The translations under genes and the position numbers were made by a program. This document shows positions 4,500 to 5,809 of a DNA stretch of 5,809 nt, in pieces (positions within the stretch are counted from its first letter, which is position 1; each line of letters begins with the position of its first letter). The notes beneath the pieces are model-generated. The model worked only from the letters and a program-made list of their open reading frames with translations, did not search any database and was not told the DNA's origin. The DNA comes from an uncultured Nocardiopsis sp. (GTDB lineage Bacteria; Actinomycetota; Actinomycetes; Streptosporangiales; Streptosporangiaceae), in NCBI GenBank assembly GCA_937957845.1, contig CALGOD010001028.1:1-5809 (forward strand), in the 5' to 3' direction.

Positions 4500-5740
4500 T
4501 GGCGGCCCGCGCGGACGAACGGACCCGGAAGCGGCTGCTGGAGATGCCGGGCGTGACGACGCTGCGTCGTCAGGCGGACGGAACCACCCAAGCCTTCGAC
4601 CTGGTGTACGTACGCTCGGGCCCACGCGGGGAGACACCCGTGGTGGTGCTCCCCGGAGGCCCCGGCCTGGCCTCGGTCATGCCCTACATCGGCTTCCGCG
4701 CACGTGCCCAGCGCGCGGGGCTGGACGTGGTCATGATGGAACACCGCGGCGTGGGGCTGTCGCGCGCGGACACGGACGGTGAGGACCTGACCTTCGACGC
4801 CATGTCGGTCCCCTTGGTCGTCGACGATCTCGCCGCCGTGCTCGACGACGCCGGGATCGACAAGGCCATCATCTACGGAAGCTCGTACGGGTCCTACGTG
4901 GCGCAGGCCTTCGGTGCCACACATCCCTCGCGAGTGGCCGGAATGGTCCTGGACTCCCCTGTGCTCGGTGCCGACGACCACGTCGAGGTGCGTGAGCACG
5001 TCCGCTCCGTCCTGTGGGAGGGGACCGAGGAGACCGCGGACATCGCCAAGGGGCTGCGCGCCCTGGTCCGGTCGGGGCGCGCCACCCAGGACCAGGTGGA
5101 CGAGGTGGCCCGGATCACCTACGAGTACGGCGGCCCCCGCCTGCTGCGCCGCCTGGCCGCGCAGCAGCTCGCGGGACGGGCCGACCGCACCTGGCGCTGG
5201 CTCGCCTCCCTTGGCGACAGCGAGACCGACACTCCCGTGCCCTACATCATGGAGTTCGATCTCGCCGGCGCTATCGCTTTCCGGGAACTGCGCTACGCGT
5301 CCGAGCGGGACGGCGGCCCCTTCGACCGCCCCGCACGGTTCACCGAGGTGGCGAAGCGGTTCCCGCCGTTCTCGGGTGAGCACTTCGACATGCTCGGCGA
5401 ACTGCCCTCCTTCGACTGGCCGCTCGTGGTGCTACGGGGAGAGCGTGACCTGCGCACCGCCCCGTCGACGGCGGAGCGCATCGCCTCCACCGCCCCGCGC
5501 GGTGTGGAGGCCACCCTGCCCAAGACCGGCCACAGCGTTCTGGACGTCCATCCCGTCGCGGCGCGCACCGTGATGCAGCGGATACGGGAGGGCAAGCACG
5601 AGGAGCTGGCCGGCGCGGGGGAGGAGCTGGCGGCGTTGCCCAAGCACGGCAGCTCCCGCCACCTGGCCACGATCATCCGCACTCGCCTGGGGCTCGAACG
5701 CACGCCGTTCCGCCGGGGGCCGGTACGCCCTCAGCTGTGA
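4499..5740 (+). CDS. Alpha/beta hydrolase, prolyl-aminopeptidase-like (S33 type)
   Basis: This 413-residue protein has the alpha/beta hydrolase plan with an S33 peptidase flavour. The oxyanion-hole loop is L-P-G-G-P-G (residues 51-56, usually HGGPG in this family). The nucleophile elbow is GSSYG with Ser129. The acid is Asp317 in GERDLRTAP and the base is His345 in KTGHSVLD. MMEHRGVGLS, after strand 4, matches the family's DQRG.G.S segment. A helical cap (about residues 175-285) is present, so substrate choice (N-terminal Pro peptides, esters or other amides) cannot be read. A basic C-terminal tail of about 40 residues follows the core. There is no signal peptide, so it is probably cytoplasmic. 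ATG 4499 fits the family start better than GTG 4424, whose extra 25 residues look non-coding, but neither has a clear Shine-Dalgarno. Confidence 0.9.
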   Translation: MAARADERTRKRLLEMPGVTTLRRQADGTTQAFDLVYVRSGPRGETPVVVLPGGPGLASVMPYIGFRARAQRAGLDVVMMEHRGVGLSRADTDGEDLTFDAMSVPLVVDDLAAVLDDAGIDKAIIYGSSYGSYVAQAFGATHPSRVAGMVLDSPVLGADDHVEVREHVRSVLWEGTEETADIAKGLRALVRSGRATQDQVDEVARITYEYGGPRLLRRLAAQQLAGRADRTWRWLASLGDSETDTPVPYIMEFDLAGAIAFRELRYASERDGGPFDRPARFTEVAKRFPPFSGEHFDMLGELPSFDWPLVVLRGERDLRTAPSTAERIASTAPRGVEATLPKTGHSVLDVHPVAARTVMQRIREGKHEELAGAGEELAALPKHGSSRHLATIIRTRLGLERTPFRRGPVRPQL

Positions 5741-5809
5741 GGGCCGCGGGGGACGTTGGGGGATCTGGAGGGAAAGGAGGGGGATCGGGGGTGTGCGTTC
5801 CTCTCTTGT
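5741..5809 (+). other. G-run-rich tail with quadruplex potential
   Basis: Five G-runs on the plus strand (5748-5752, 5758-5762, 5770-5772, 5779-5783, 5787-5791) are separated by 5, 7, 6 and 3 bases. This satisfies the G3+N1-7 quadruplex pattern directly behind the hydrolase stop. No hairpin terminator is visible. The window ends in a pyrimidine-rich GTTCCTCTCTTGT, which on the minus strand resembles a Shine-Dalgarno (AGAGAGGAA), but no gene is seen. Confidence 0.4.

Noticed and set aside
4454..5383. 309-codon minus-strand open frame across the hydrolase gene
   Set aside because: It is a shadow of the strongly G/C-biased hydrolase frame, and its translation is His/Gly/Val-rich without any domain. 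The same applies to the other long antisense frames over the ATPase and Usp genes.

Overview
The window is GC-rich, with strong third-position G/C bias and several GTG-type or SD-poor starts. Together with its gene families (an actinobacterial MinD/ParA-like ATPase, tandem-domain universal stress proteins, very short GntR regulators beside small hypothetical genes) it looks like chromosomal DNA of a filamentous actinomycete. The Nocardiopsis/Streptomonospora neighbourhood is my best guess from protein style; this is inference, not a search result.

Left part (1-2698, + strand): the 3' part of a MinD/ParA-like ATPase gene that enters from outside the window, then two consecutive genes for two-domain universal stress proteins (Usp). 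The Usp genes are 19 bp apart and probably co-transcribed. All four Usp domains keep an intact ATP-binding G-2x-G-9x-G-S/T motif.

Middle part (2699-4250) is the accessory, rearranged zone. It holds the C-terminal stub of a VOC/glyoxalase-type gene on the minus strand, which loses its coding frame at a 23-bp-stem inverted repeat; a second hairpin; a short wHTH GntR gene (minus); a ~60-bp degenerate copy of part of a small gene found 569 bp downstream; and a second short GntR gene (minus). The last of these faces, across a low-GC control region, a translationally coupled pair of small unknown genes on the plus strand. The control region holds a perfect 9-4-9 palindrome on the GntR start, AGATAC repeats in 10/20-bp phase, and a hairpin in the plus-strand leader. 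I read this as a compact regulator/target cassette that once existed in two copies, one partly deleted. A strong GC hairpin ends the plus-strand pair.

Right part (4251-5809): an intergenic control region, then an alpha/beta hydrolase of the prolyl-aminopeptidase (S33) type with a complete Ser-Asp-His triad. Its ATG has no convincing Shine-Dalgarno but overlaps the stop of a 13-codon ORF that could be the start of a leaderless transcript. The window ends in a G-run-rich strand with G-quadruplex potential.

The most interesting part is 2699-4250. The rest is ordinary actinomycete gene content.
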